26,167 bases of DNA, taken from the NCBI GenBank assembly GCA_016202845.1, contig JACQNW010000094.1, positions 1-26,167 on the forward strand. The letters run 5' to 3'. The position numbers were made by a program, and so were the translations under genes. Under the pieces are notes generated by a model. That model saw only the letters and a list, made by a program, of their open reading frames with translations. It was not told where the DNA came from and searched no databases. Source of the stretch: Candidatus Aenigmatarchaeota archaeon. GTDB taxonomy: Archaea; Aenigmatarchaeota; Aenigmatarchaeia; GW2011-AR5. Positions 7,051-15,097 of the stretch are shown piece by piece (position 1 is the first letter of the stretch; each line of letters starts with the position of its first letter).

Positions 7051-8300
7051 TGTCTTCTTAGTCTTGCTTCTATTTCTCTTCTTGGTCTGCTCAGTCTCAG
7101 TTCTTGCAATGATTTGTATCCGTCTTTTTGCATCCTAGAAGAAACATCCGACATAAGTTCTTTTGCAAGGCCCAATCCATAAAACGTGTAAGGCGTGTAG
7201 CCTTCAACTGCATCTGCGCCTGCAAGAAAAGTTTTGTAAGCGTCATCCCCGTCAAATATTCCGCCGGTTGCAAATATTATTATGTCTTCTCCAAAGTAAG
7301 CTTCTCTCAAGTCCTTGATTGCTCTCATTCTGTATGGCGCAAGAAATCTTCCGCTCTTTCCTGCAGAGCCATAGCCCCATTCTGGTATAGGCTTATCTTC
7401 TCGTGAATACCACCAGTTGAGTGACCAGTGTGGCCAATCCCATGTTTCAGAAACAACTTGTTCTTTTGGAACCATAAATGTGTTTACTACAACAAACCCG
7501 TCGCCTTTCCCGCTGATCCATGGATCTGCCAAAAAAAGCCAGTTTTCTTTTTGGTCTTCTTCGTATGGCCCCATCTTGACAAGAAGAAGCTTATCTCCGC
7601 AAAGGGCTCGCATTAGATACGCTGTGTCATAAAATATTGACGGTGTTCTCAGTTTCTTGAGGGCATCTGTATTTGGAGAAAACGGGTTCCAGACAAATCC
7701 ATCAACATATGGGTTGAGTGTGTCAATTAGTATTCTAAGTTCGTCATTATGCGCAAAGAAATTGCTTTCTTGTGGCAAACCGCAAATGCTTACATAAATT
7801 GTGGCAGTTCCGCCGGATTCTCTGTAGCTTTTTATTTTTCTTGCAAAATATTCCAATCCTTTGCTGGGAAAGCCCTGGGCATTATACATATTCTCGTCGC
7901 CCGCATTAACTGCAACACGCGGCTGTTTGTTGCCTACCCTTACTGGAACAATTACTGTTCCAGATTCTTGGAATCCAAATACGTATGAAAATTCGTCCAA
8001 CACATCTCCGTTCTTGTCCATTCCAGCTGCAGTTCCGAAAGGAACAAATTTTTTCCCTTTAATCTCAACGTCAAGTTCAGGAAACTGTCTGGGAAGATCG
8101 TGTCTTTGCAAAATTTCTCTGAATTCAGGCAGTTGCCTCATTACAGCCTCATGAACTTTTTCAGGATCGTATCGAATGACGCCTTCGGCGTCTGTGGCTC
8201 TTCCATAACGTCTGTAAAGCTCAGGTCTGACAACATTTCTGAAAAATCTTGGAGATCGCAGCGACAAGTCAAATCCAGCCCTTTCAATAACAGAAGCCAT
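7047..8300 (-). CDS. pyrD: dihydroorotate dehydrogenase (class 2-like)
   Basis: This FMN enzyme oxidises dihydroorotate to orotate. Class 2 signatures are GTAAGMDKNG (about residues 89-98 of the 417-residue form), GFQESGTV, NAQGFPSKG and the late phosphate-binding block FATGGIFDGDDAYKTF...GADAVEGYTP. The catalytic serine is probably Ser208 in NPFSPNT. Central parts are diverged: the usual VNIGKN block reads VSICGLP. Class 2 enzymes use quinone and attach to membranes through an N-terminal helix, which I do not see, so the electron acceptor is open. The frame reaches TTG 8357; ATG 8300 is chosen as the start where DHODH-like sequence begins. Third gene of a minus-strand set with an HD hydrolase and a phosphoribosyltransferase. 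Confidence 0.85.
   Translation of the reverse strand: MASVIERAGFDLSLRSPRFFRNVVRPELYRRYGRATDAEGVIRYDPEKVHEAVMRQLPEFREILQRHDLPRQFPELDVEIKGKKFVPFGTAAGMDKNGDVLDEFSYVFGFQESGTVIVPVRVGNKQPRVAVNAGDENMYNAQGFPSKGLEYFARKIKSYRESGGTATIYVSICGLPQESNFFAHNDELRILIDTLNPYVDGFVWNPFSPNTDALKKLRTPSIFYDTAYLMRALCGDKLLLVKMGPYEEDQKENWLFLADPWISGKGDGFVVVNTFMVPKEQVVSETWDWPHWSLNWWYSREDKPIPEWGYGSAGKSGRFLAPYRMRAIKDLREAYFGEDIIIFATGGIFDGDDAYKTFLAGADAVEGYTPYTFYGLGLAKELMSDVSSRMQKDGYKSLQELRLSRPRREIEARLRRH
8178..8192. repeat. REP-like palindrome GACGCC-N3-GGCGTC
   Basis: GACGCC and GGCGTC flank TTC, inside the pyrD coding region. The same arms recur at 15122-15137 (loop CTTA, end of the phosphoesterase gene) and 21259-21273 (loop AAA, intergenic). 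The last two also share GTACC just upstream. Confidence 0.5.
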
Positions 8301-8344
8301 ATATAAAAATAACATGAATCTACAAAAAGAGCTAGTGTTCCAAA

Positions 8345-8746
8345 TCAACGTTCCCAAGGAAAGTGTACAACTGCGTCCAATTTTCTTATATAGAAGTCAG
8401 GGATAATTTCTGCGTCTGCAGTGGAATAAAGCGCTGCAGTCCTGATATTTGCACCTCTCCCTTGCAGATATTCCTTTGCAACTATTAAACTTCTGCCTGA
8501 TTCAAGCATGTCTTCAACTAATAAAATATTTCTTCCTTCGAGTGGAGTAGTTATTTCTGTTCTGACAACTCTCTTGTCACCTTCTTTTCTGACTGTTAGA
8601 AAATACATTTCTTTCACATCAAGCCTGTGCGCCAGCAAAAGCGCAGGGATAACCCCGCCTCTTCCAATGCCAACAACAACATCAGGCCTGTAGTCAATTT
8701 TACTGTATAGTAAGTCTATTTCCCTTTCAAATTTTTTCCAGTTCAT
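8345..8746 (-). CDS. purine-type phosphoribosyltransferase
   Basis: A 133-residue type I phosphoribosyltransferase. The PRPP loop is clear at 73-86 (NILLVEDMLESGRS), after the VVVGIGRGGVIPALLLA strand-turn, and the protein ends in HFPWER, as do archaeal hypoxanthine/xanthine-type PRTases. These convert a free base plus PRPP to the nucleotide. The exact base is uncertain; orotate is less likely because another PRTase-like gene lies at 9391. It starts four bases inside the HD gene and precedes pyrD by 44 bases, so the three are probably one transcript. Confidence 0.8.
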   Translation of the reverse strand: MNWKKFEREIDLLYSKIDYRPDVVVGIGRGGVIPALLLAHRLDVKEMYFLTVRKEGDKRVVRTEITTPLEGRNILLVEDMLESGRSLIVAKEYLQGRGANIRTAALYSTADAEIIPDFYIRKLDAVVHFPWER

Positions 8747-9255
8747 ACAAGAACAGCCCTACCGATTTTTACTACATTCAGTGTTCCATAATTTCTTTCA
8801 GCATCTTCAACAAGTCTTAATGCGAAAGCTTTTCTTTCATCTATATATGCTGAGCCCCGTTCTTGCATCCATATGCTATCAAGCCAGTTAGAAACTTTGT
8901 CATATACCTTAAACAGTCTTATTTTAGGTTTTCTAGTCCATAGTTGAGTTAGTTCTGCAGCAGAGGTTTCAAATGTCATGTCATTAACGTCTTCAAGTAC
9001 AATTGATGGAAGGTCTTCTGGAAGTTCTGTTGTTGTATCTTCTGTTACATCATGGTATAATAAAGCAAGCGCACCCTCTTCTCTAAGGTCTTGTGGCAAA
9101 GAAGTTTCTGTTAGGATTGTAGTTGCACACCAGATTGGATGAGCACTATATGGAGTAGCTAAGTCCCATCTTCTGTAAGCGTTTCTTGGCTCCTTTGGGT
9201 GGTCTCTGTGTGCTGCTATCACATAAGCAACATGACTGTCAAAGTTTTGAAGCAT
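8743..9255 (-). CDS. HD-domain hydrolase resembling SpoT/MESH1 type
   Basis: This 170-residue protein carries an HD metal-phosphohydrolase domain with a spacing close to the (p)ppGpp hydrolase/MESH1 group: His39 (SAHPIW), His68-Asp69 (LLYHDV), the following Glu72-Asp73 (TEDT) and a later KVYDKVSNW block matching the K-x-x-D-x-x-x-N of that group. Such enzymes hydrolyse nucleotide phosphates such as ppGpp or NADPH; the substrate here is unknown. It heads a minus-strand operon with a PRTase (four-base overlap) and pyrD, suggesting a nucleotide role. The frame opens at TTG 9270, but ATG 9255 lies about 25 bases after TTAAATAAA (9275-9283) and is preferred. Confidence 0.72.
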   Translation of the reverse strand: MLQNFDSHVAYVIAAHRDHPKEPRNAYRRWDLATPYSAHPIWCATTILTETSLPQDLREEGALALLYHDVTEDTTTELPEDLPSIVLEDVNDMTFETSAAELTQLWTRKPKIRLFKVYDKVSNWLDSIWMQERGSAYIDERKAFALRLVEDAERNYGTLNVVKIGRAVLV

Positions 9256-9390
9256 GTGAAGATTAAACAAGCAATTTATTTAATGTTCAGGAAATAATAA
9301 TTTGTAATTTACTTGTAGTCCAAATGATATTTTTACTGTAAGATCAGAAATTATATATACCGGTTGAAACAAAAAGACAGATAGATAAAA

Positions 9391-10347
9391 ATGCCAGAAA
9401 GTCAAATTGAGATAATTGATCAGATAATGAGTAAGCCAGAAATTATTGAAGGATTTGGATCTGAATTGTCTCCACAAGCATCAGCAAAATTATTGGCAGA
9501 ACTTCTTTTTGAAATAACAAATAGAACAGGTACAAAATTGGTGGAAGTAAGAGATCGTGAAACAATAAGAAAAAAAGGTACATTCCGATATTCAGGTCAG
9601 GCAGATACTATGCATGAAGAAGGACTTATGCCTCATGATGTTTATGAAGGTCTTGAAAAAATTGGTATTGACAGACACGTTGGACCTTCTTACCTGAGAG
9701 TAAAAGGTTTGTTAACGCATCATGACGTTAGAAGACTTTTTGGCAGACAAATGGCTTTTGCAATTAAAAGTTATTTAGAAGAACATCCCCTAGAAAAAGA
9801 TGGATATCTGGTCATTGTGCCGAACATGACAGGAGGTGTATGGATAGGTGATGAGACAGCAAAACAGGCGAGAGAAGTTTTGGGTGACAAAGTTTGGCCT
9901 GTCACACCTTATGCAAGGGAAACAAGAAAAGCTATAGAGGCAATTGACAAGGGTGCAAGATTTTCAGATTGTGTTGAAGGTTTGATGCCCTCGCCAGAAG
10001 AGACAGCAGCAGTTTTTTGTTTTGAAGAATTAAGAACTTCTGCAGAAACAACACAAAACGCAACAAATATTTACAGAAGGTTGGGTCACTACGATTCTGA
10101 TAATGGCGTTAGGATAGTAGAAGGATGTGTATTTGATTACAGGCATCCTGTAGGTGTTGAACGACTAAGAAGACTGCAGACAGATGCTTTGTATTTGGTT
10201 GAAGGAGTGCCATTTTTTAATGAAGCCCAATCTATGGGGTATATTTCTGGCGGCCAAAATGAAACAGTTGGTTATTGGCTAAGAGATCCATGGAGCTTCA
10301 CGAGGGAAATATTGCCTGATCTGGCAGCACTGGCTGGAACAAGGTAG
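9391..10347 (+). CDS. divergent phosphoribosyltransferase-like protein, probably orotate PRTase role
   Basis: The 318-residue product is not a textbook family member, but its second half looks like a type I PRTase fold: VIVPNMTGGVWIGDETAKQA resembles the first strand-loop of the fold, and AVFCFEELRTSAETT (about 207-221) sits where the PRPP loop (normally D-D-x-x-x-T-G-x-T) should be, with Glu-Glu for the acidic pair and Ser-Ala for Thr-Gly. The N-terminal 130 residues are extra. Position between pyrD and an OMP-decarboxylase-like gene makes orotate phosphoribosyltransferase the natural guess. ATG 9391 follows TTATATATA at about 9350-9358. Function is inferred mainly from context. Confidence 0.5.
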   Translation: MPESQIEIIDQIMSKPEIIEGFGSELSPQASAKLLAELLFEITNRTGTKLVEVRDRETIRKKGTFRYSGQADTMHEEGLMPHDVYEGLEKIGIDRHVGPSYLRVKGLLTHHDVRRLFGRQMAFAIKSYLEEHPLEKDGYLVIVPNMTGGVWIGDETAKQAREVLGDKVWPVTPYARETRKAIEAIDKGARFSDCVEGLMPSPEETAAVFCFEELRTSAETTQNATNIYRRLGHYDSDNGVRIVEGCVFDYRHPVGVERLRRLQTDALYLVEGVPFFNEAQSMGYISGGQNETVGYWLRDPWSFTREILPDLAALAGTR

Positions 10348-10384
10348 ACTTATAAAGATTTTCTGTTTATTTCGAGTGATTAAG

Positions 10385-11119
10385 ATGGTTGAAAAATTTT
10401 TCCTAGCATTGGATTACAAAACAGACGACGAAGCAATTGAAACTGGTTTAGATACGCTTGGTTTTTTGAAATCAGAATTTGGAGAAGATTTTGTTAGAAA
10501 TAGAATAGGCGCAAAAATTAATGAAGATTTGCTTACAGGAACAGTAGACCCGAGACATAGAAGATACGGAGATGAATATGGCTGTGATGTTTTTGCAGAT
10601 CTTAAAATTGGTCATGGTGCTGATACTGGTGAGAGAATTGTTGAAAGAGTTATAAGGCCGCCATCTGTTCTTCCTGTTAGTCAAATTACCGTTATGGCCG
10701 GTCTTGGACCTACAATACTAAAAAAGTATGCAAAACTTTTACATGATTGTGGCATAGAGGCTGTTGCTTTTACAGCGCATACAAAAATACCAGCAGAAGA
10801 AGCGCGGAAAATGTATAGAGGAGAAACAATGGATGACGTGATATACAACCTTGGTCAAGTAGCCGTTGAGGGTGGATTTGATGCAATGGTTCTCGAAGCA
10901 GAGAGATTGAAAGACCCTAGAATCTATGGACTGCCGATAAAGAAGCTCGTTACAGGCATAAGGATCGACACCACAGACAGAGGTTCACAAAGCAGAGTTA
11001 CAGGTTTAGGTGAGCTGGCAGAAGTCAAGGACAATGTTAATTATGTTGTTGTAAGCAGTAGATATTTAGGATCAGATAAAAGAGCTCAATTAAGAGGATA
11101 TCTTGCTGCTTTGCTTTGA
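10385..11119 (+). CDS. orotidine 5'-phosphate decarboxylase-like protein
   Basis: A 244-residue TIM-barrel protein of the OMP decarboxylase superfamily. It starts with FFLALDYK, the usual first strand, and has the phosphate-end block YVVVSSRYLGSDKRAQ where the family has a VGRxI motif. The catalytic D-x-K-x-x-D appears as DLKIGH (Asp72, Lys74, His77), so the second aspartate, normally donated across the dimer, is replaced by histidine. The pyr cluster setting supports OMP decarboxylation to UMP, but the substitution makes activity uncertain. TTATAAAG at 10350-10357 lies about 30 bases before ATG 10385; GTG 10376 is an alternative start. Confidence 0.68.
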   Translation: MVEKFFLALDYKTDDEAIETGLDTLGFLKSEFGEDFVRNRIGAKINEDLLTGTVDPRHRRYGDEYGCDVFADLKIGHGADTGERIVERVIRPPSVLPVSQITVMAGLGPTILKKYAKLLHDCGIEAVAFTAHTKIPAEEARKMYRGETMDDVIYNLGQVAVEGGFDAMVLEAERLKDPRIYGLPIKKLVTGIRIDTTDRGSQSRVTGLGELAEVKDNVNYVVVSSRYLGSDKRAQLRGYLAALL

Positions 11120-11121
11120 TT

Positions 11122-11217
11122 TTATTTCCAGTAGATTTTAGTTTTAACAAATAGTTTTTCAGCTTCTAAGATGTCTTTCAGGAACTTGTCCCTGTCTGTG
11201 TGGCGCTTTTCTAGGGC
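11122..11217 (-). pseudogene. relic copy of the lhr 3' end
   Basis: Read on the minus strand, this stretch encodes EKRHTDRDKFLKDILEAEK and then LFVKTKIYWK-stop. It matches the last residues of the Lhr helicase at 11899 with only a few changes, but many silent positions differ. It is fused to nothing: the frame runs into the antitoxin stop region. So a second, diverged lhr tail lies beyond the toxin-antitoxin cassette, giving diverged direct repeats of about 95 bases around a cassette of about 680 bases. Confidence 0.85.
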
Positions 11218-11227
11218 GTCATGGCAG

Positions 11228-11554
11228 TTAGTTTTTTACGTCCAGTTCAAGTTTCTTCTTGCTGTCAGCCTTTATTACAACTTCCCCGCCTTTTTTTATG
11301 TTATAAAAATCTGCAACTTCTTTTGGAAACCTTATTACCAACGATTCTCCCAGCATGCCAACTTTTACAGATATGCCCTTTTTAATCTTGTTGAAAACCA
11401 GCATCTTTTGCGCATCTTCAGGGTGTAACACTATCTCGTCGCATTTGCTGCATTTCCATGCTCTTATTTCCATGCCTTCAATAGACATATTGTCTTTTTT
11501 CATTATACTATTGCAGTTTGTACACCTGTGTTCAGCATCCCACAAATCTCTCAT
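11228..11554 (-). CDS. antitoxin with YgiT-like zinc ribbon and AbrB domain
   Basis: A 108-residue protein with a zinc ribbon formed by Cys11-x-x-Cys14 and Cys35-x-x-Cys38, followed by an AbrB/SpoVT-type DNA-binding domain (about 60-105; VKVGMLGESLVIRFPKEVA, then IKKGGEVVIK). This layout occurs in antitoxins that bind their own promoter. It follows the toxin-like gene at 11561 with a six-base gap, toxin first. The pair lies between the true lhr 3' end and a duplicate of it, so it looks like a recent arrival. Confidence 0.75.
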   Translation of the reverse strand: MRDLWDAEHRCTNCNSIMKKDNMSIEGMEIRAWKCSKCDEIVLHPEDAQKMLVFNKIKKGISVKVGMLGESLVIRFPKEVADFYNIKKGGEVVIKADSKKKLELDVKN

Positions 11555-11560
11555 TATTAA

Positions 11561-11848
11561 TCACCTCTTTTTGAATGTCACAATGCCAAAATGTATTAAT
11601 CGCCATACGTCCTCTTCATACCCGTCTTGAAATTTTACTTTCGTTTTACCAACAACAACCTTGAACTCCTTTTCATTTCTCCGTATACATCTTTCTATGA
11701 TATTTTCCTTTCTTTTCGACGCACTGCATTCATAACCTTCATTTAGTATTTCCAAAACATCTGTCAGGTCTTTATCATGCTTTAGCAGTTCTCTTGTGCC
11801 TGCAAGTGTAGGTTCTATTCTCAGACCCTTGTAATGCACGTTCAACAT
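11561..11848 (-). CDS. putative toxin, DUF4258-like
   Basis: A 95-residue basic protein. The segment SASKRKENIIERCIRRNEK followed by EFKVVVGKTKVKF and VWRLIHFGIVTFKKR resembles the compact alpha/beta fold of DUF4258-type toxins that are paired with zinc-ribbon antitoxins. Pairing with the gene downstream supports a type II toxin-antitoxin module; an RNase activity would be inference. The frame opens at GTG 11857, but ATG 11848 lies about 22 bases after ATCTATAATG and is preferred. Confidence 0.55.
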   Translation of the reverse strand: MLNVHYKGLRIEPTLAGTRELLKHDKDLTDVLEILNEGYECSASKRKENIIERCIRRNEKEFKVVVGKTKVKFQDGYEEDVWRLIHFGIVTFKKR

Positions 11849-11898
11849 GGCTATCACATATCATTATAGATATCTTATCTAATATCAAATATTTAAAG

Positions 11899-14676
11899 CT
11901 ATTTCCAATAAATCTTCGTGCGGACGAATTCTTTTTCTGCTGTTAGGATGTCTTTCAGAAACTTGTCCCGGTCTGTGTGGCGCTTGGCTAAAATTCTTGT
12001 TGCAGTCTGTGGGCCTACTCCTCTGCCTGCCAAGGCAATGGCCGCACGATTCCCATACACAATAGAAAGATCTGCAGTACGCCGTATAGAAATTAGTTCT
12101 TTCTCTTCTTCTTTTGTCAGCTTTTTCTTTGCAAATTTTTTCTTTATCAGTCCCATACGGTCCTGCCGTTTGTTCATTACAGCTATAAGCCTTGATGTGC
12201 ACTGCGTGCATTCAGGCTGGTCTTCTATTTCTCCTACTCTTAATATTTTTGCGTATTGTCTGCAGTTCATGCACACGAGCTTTACTTTTGTGCTGAGCAG
12301 TCTTTTCTTGAACGCCTCGAATATTTCAGAGTCAGGCATTCTTGGCTTCATAACTTCTCTGAACTTGTGGACAAGCCCCAACTCTCCTAAATAACTCAAA
12401 CCTGTTTCAGACATGATTTTTATTTTTCCTTGAGCTATCGCATCTAACGTCTCCCTTGCTTTTACAAGATCCATCTTGTCTGTCATAAGTTCTCTCACAG
12501 TTTCTTTGTATATTGGGCTTTTGGCATAAGCTGTAATCATCCTGTTTATGTTCATCTGGTCAAACTTTGCATGCCTGCTTATCACTCCAAAGCGCTTTGC
12601 AACTTGAATAAATCTGTATTTGAAGATGGTGCTTCTTTCCAGCGCAGACATAAGCTGCTCCTCAAGATCATTGGCTTCTTTTAAAAATTCCAGAATCTTT
12701 TCTTTCTTGGCCATAGTCTGCAGCATAATTCTGTAGGGATCGCTCTTCATGTTTACAGCAGTTCCTGTTTCTGTTGTCAATTTGGCAGACAAGTATCGGC
12801 CGATAGTGTCGTTTGTTAATGACCCACCTGCAATATGTATTACAACAAAATCTTTGTAATCTTCTACCAAAACAGTTTTGTCATCAGGTAAAGTATGTGT
12901 GGCAGAATGGTTTTTAACAATATCTTTTATGATCGAAGCAGAATTTTTATCAATATTGTATTCTTCTGATATATGGTCTTCTTTTTTTGTCATGGCTTGC
13001 CTTCTCAGTCTTCCAACGCCTTGTGCAACTTCGTAAGGAACAGGCATCAGCTCTCCTTCCCATGAAGGTATTGCAGATTCGATGTCATTCGAAGGCTCAA
13101 CCATAACTTTGTCCTTGTCTATCTGAATTATTCGCCAGGCACGGCCGGCAAATATGAATTTATTCCCCGGCAGACCATGCTCTGCAACAAATGCCTCATC
13201 TAAAGTTCCAACAGGCTCGTGTTCTATTACAGAAACTACCCTGTAATTAGATTTGTCAGGTATCATTGTTAGATTGCTGAAATAATATTCAAAACATTTT
13301 CTTGCTCTTTTAACTTCTCTTGTGCCGTCAGGCAATTCATTAATCCAAAGCATGTAAAGTTCTTTCAAAAAGTTAAGCATGTCATCAAACTCTTTTTTTG
13401 TAAGATTTCTGAAAGCATATGAGTTTTTTATTATATTGTACATTTTCTTGTCAATATTCTGGTACTCATCCATGGCCATGCCTATGATTTGATTGGCCAG
13501 AACATCCAATGCACCTTCATGTATTCTTATCGGTTCCAGTATCTTCTCAGCAGCCATCTTGGCAATTATGGTGCTCTCAAAAACATCCTCGTCGCCTGTT
13601 ATTATTATGCCCTTGCTTACCAGGCCTGATTTATGTCCCGCTCTGCCCACCCTTTGTATCAGTCTGGCAGCTTGTCTTGGCGACAAGTATTGCACAACCA
13701 GGTCAACAGATCCTATGTCTATGCCTAGTTCTAAAGAGCTTGTGGCTATCAATGACTTCAATTCCTGTTTCTTGAACTGCTGTTCTGATTTTATTCTTCC
13801 CTCTTTTGCCAGAGATCCATGGTGCACTGTCTGCTGTAATTTTTTGTCTAATGTCCTTAGCCTTGAGCTAAGGACTTCTGCAGTTTCTCTGGTGTTTGTA
13901 AAACAAAGAACAGAGGTGTGCTCGTTAATTAGTTCGTGCAACCTCCTCAACCTTGCAGTTGTTTCAGGTCCTGTGAAAAGTTTTTCTGACAGTGCAGTGT
14001 CCTGTAGTCCTGGTTTTGGGCTTTCAACTTTAATGTTGTATTTCTTTTCAGCTTCTGCACGAATAATTTTTGTGTTCTTTCCTAAAAATTCTGCCACCTT
14101 TTCAGGTTCGCCTATCGTAGCAGACAAGCCTATTCTCTGGAATTCTCCTGCTATGTGTTGCAGCCTTTCCAGTGCTAATGACAGTTGCACGCCTCTTTTG
14201 CTCCCGACTATTTCATGTATCTCGTCCACAATAACATGCTTTACATTCCTGAGGTGATTTCTGAATATTTTTGATGGCAGCAGCGCTTGCAGAGTTTCTG
14301 GCGTGACTACAAGAAAATTTGGAGGATTTTCTCGTTGTGCAGCCCTTTCTTTCTGCGTCGTGTCGCCATGTCTGACATCGATTGTCAAATCCATCTTGTC
14401 CGCCCACCAGAAAAGTCTTGTCAATAAATCACGGTTGAGCGCACGCAAGGGCGAAATATAAAGTGCGGCTATGGGTTCATTCTTGTTTCTGCTAATCATG
14501 TCAATGAGTGGCAAGAAAACGCTTTCCGTTTTACCCTGGCCTGTTGGCGCAAGTATCAGCACATTGCTGCCTTTCATGATTTCAGGTATGCCTATCCTTT
14601 GCGGAAGCGTAGGCTCGATGAATCCTTTTTCCTTGATTAATTTTTGCAATTTCTCTGAAAACAATGTGAATGCCAT
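11899..14676 (-). CDS. lhr: Lhr-type superfamily 2 helicase
   Basis: This 925-residue protein is an archaeal Large helicase-related protein, an ATP-dependent DNA/RNA helicase linked to repair and RNA metabolism. Motif I is APTGQGKTE, motif Ia ISPLRALN, motif II VDEIHE (DEIH box), motif III LSATI; the second RecA domain carries TNTRETAE, ATSSLELGIDIG and RLIQRVGRAGH. A Cys4 zinc site (CMNC...CTQC, about residues 802-826) and the GRGVGPQTATRILAK tail are typical of the archaeal group. ATG 14676 follows GTATAAACTT by about 28 bases. A winged-helix gene and a COG1407-type phosphoesterase lie just upstream, a known Lhr neighbourhood. Confidence 0.93.
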   Translation of the reverse strand: MAFTLFSEKLQKLIKEKGFIEPTLPQRIGIPEIMKGSNVLILAPTGQGKTESVFLPLIDMISRNKNEPIAALYISPLRALNRDLLTRLFWWADKMDLTIDVRHGDTTQKERAAQRENPPNFLVVTPETLQALLPSKIFRNHLRNVKHVIVDEIHEIVGSKRGVQLSLALERLQHIAGEFQRIGLSATIGEPEKVAEFLGKNTKIIRAEAEKKYNIKVESPKPGLQDTALSEKLFTGPETTARLRRLHELINEHTSVLCFTNTRETAEVLSSRLRTLDKKLQQTVHHGSLAKEGRIKSEQQFKKQELKSLIATSSLELGIDIGSVDLVVQYLSPRQAARLIQRVGRAGHKSGLVSKGIIITGDEDVFESTIIAKMAAEKILEPIRIHEGALDVLANQIIGMAMDEYQNIDKKMYNIIKNSYAFRNLTKKEFDDMLNFLKELYMLWINELPDGTREVKRARKCFEYYFSNLTMIPDKSNYRVVSVIEHEPVGTLDEAFVAEHGLPGNKFIFAGRAWRIIQIDKDKVMVEPSNDIESAIPSWEGELMPVPYEVAQGVGRLRRQAMTKKEDHISEEYNIDKNSASIIKDIVKNHSATHTLPDDKTVLVEDYKDFVVIHIAGGSLTNDTIGRYLSAKLTTETGTAVNMKSDPYRIMLQTMAKKEKILEFLKEANDLEEQLMSALERSTIFKYRFIQVAKRFGVISRHAKFDQMNINRMITAYAKSPIYKETVRELMTDKMDLVKARETLDAIAQGKIKIMSETGLSYLGELGLVHKFREVMKPRMPDSEIFEAFKKRLLSTKVKLVCMNCRQYAKILRVGEIEDQPECTQCTSRLIAVMNKRQDRMGLIKKKFAKKKLTKEEEKELISIRRTADLSIVYGNRAAIALAGRGVGPQTATRILAKRHTDRDKFLKDILTAEKEFVRTKIYWK

Positions 14677-14710
14677 AATTAACACCAAACAAACTAAGTT
14701 TATACGCTTT

Positions 14711-15019
14711 TCATACTTCTATCACTTTGCTCTTTTCAATAAACTTGAGAAATTTTGTATTTCTGTTTTCTATCCACGATACCCCTTTTGGGCCAATTAG
14801 CACAGAGCCTTTGTCTTCCAGATAAGCAAGAATAAGTCTTAATGTTTGGTCCATTATCTGCTTGTTTAGGCTTCTTTTTAATTCCTCTAATGAAATAGGT
14901 CCATCTGAATCTTTCAACGCCTTTTCAACCATTAATACAGTCTTAAGAGTAGGCCAATGATGAATATTTTTAGTTAATTTTATGTTAACAACCTTTCTAT
15001 GAAGCGTTTCTGGAGGCAT
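14711..15019 (-). CDS. winged-helix protein, 102 aa
   Basis: A small protein with an archaeal winged-helix look: HHWPTLKTVLMVEKALKDS, then SLEELKRSLNKQIM, TLRLILAYLEDKGSV and a wing GPKGVSWI. Proteins of this kind bind DNA as transcription regulators. The frame is open to 15094, but ATG 15019 lies about 26 bases after the TATA-like CTTTATATAC (15041-15050) and starts the conserved part. A perfect palindrome abuts that TATA box, a plausible self-operator. The gene lies between lhr and its phosphoesterase partner, all on the minus strand. Confidence 0.7.
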   Translation of the reverse strand: MPPETLHRKVVNIKLTKNIHHWPTLKTVLMVEKALKDSDGPISLEELKRSLNKQIMDQTLRLILAYLEDKGSVLIGPKGVSWIENRNTKFLKFIEKSKVIEV

Positions 15020-15040
15020 AATAAATTGTAATGCATGGAA

Positions 15041-15072
15041 GTATATAAAGATTACATATAAGTTTATATGTA
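15041..15072 (-). promoter_or_regulatory. TATA box plus adjoining 20-bp palindrome
   Basis: On the minus strand the TATA box CTTTATATAC (15041-15050) is preceded by a palindrome at 15053-15072: arms TACATATAA and TTATATGTA of nine bases around GT. The palindrome occupies the BRE/upstream side, where an activator or repressor would touch TFB/TBP. The winged-helix product is the obvious candidate ligand. Confidence 0.45.
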
Positions 15073-15097
15073 TATTTGGTTCTGGTGTCTGCACAAG

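Noticed and set aside
13493..14257. 254-codon open frame on the plus strand
   Set aside because: It lies antisense within the helicase motifs of lhr, has no promoter and its product has biased, non-family sequence.
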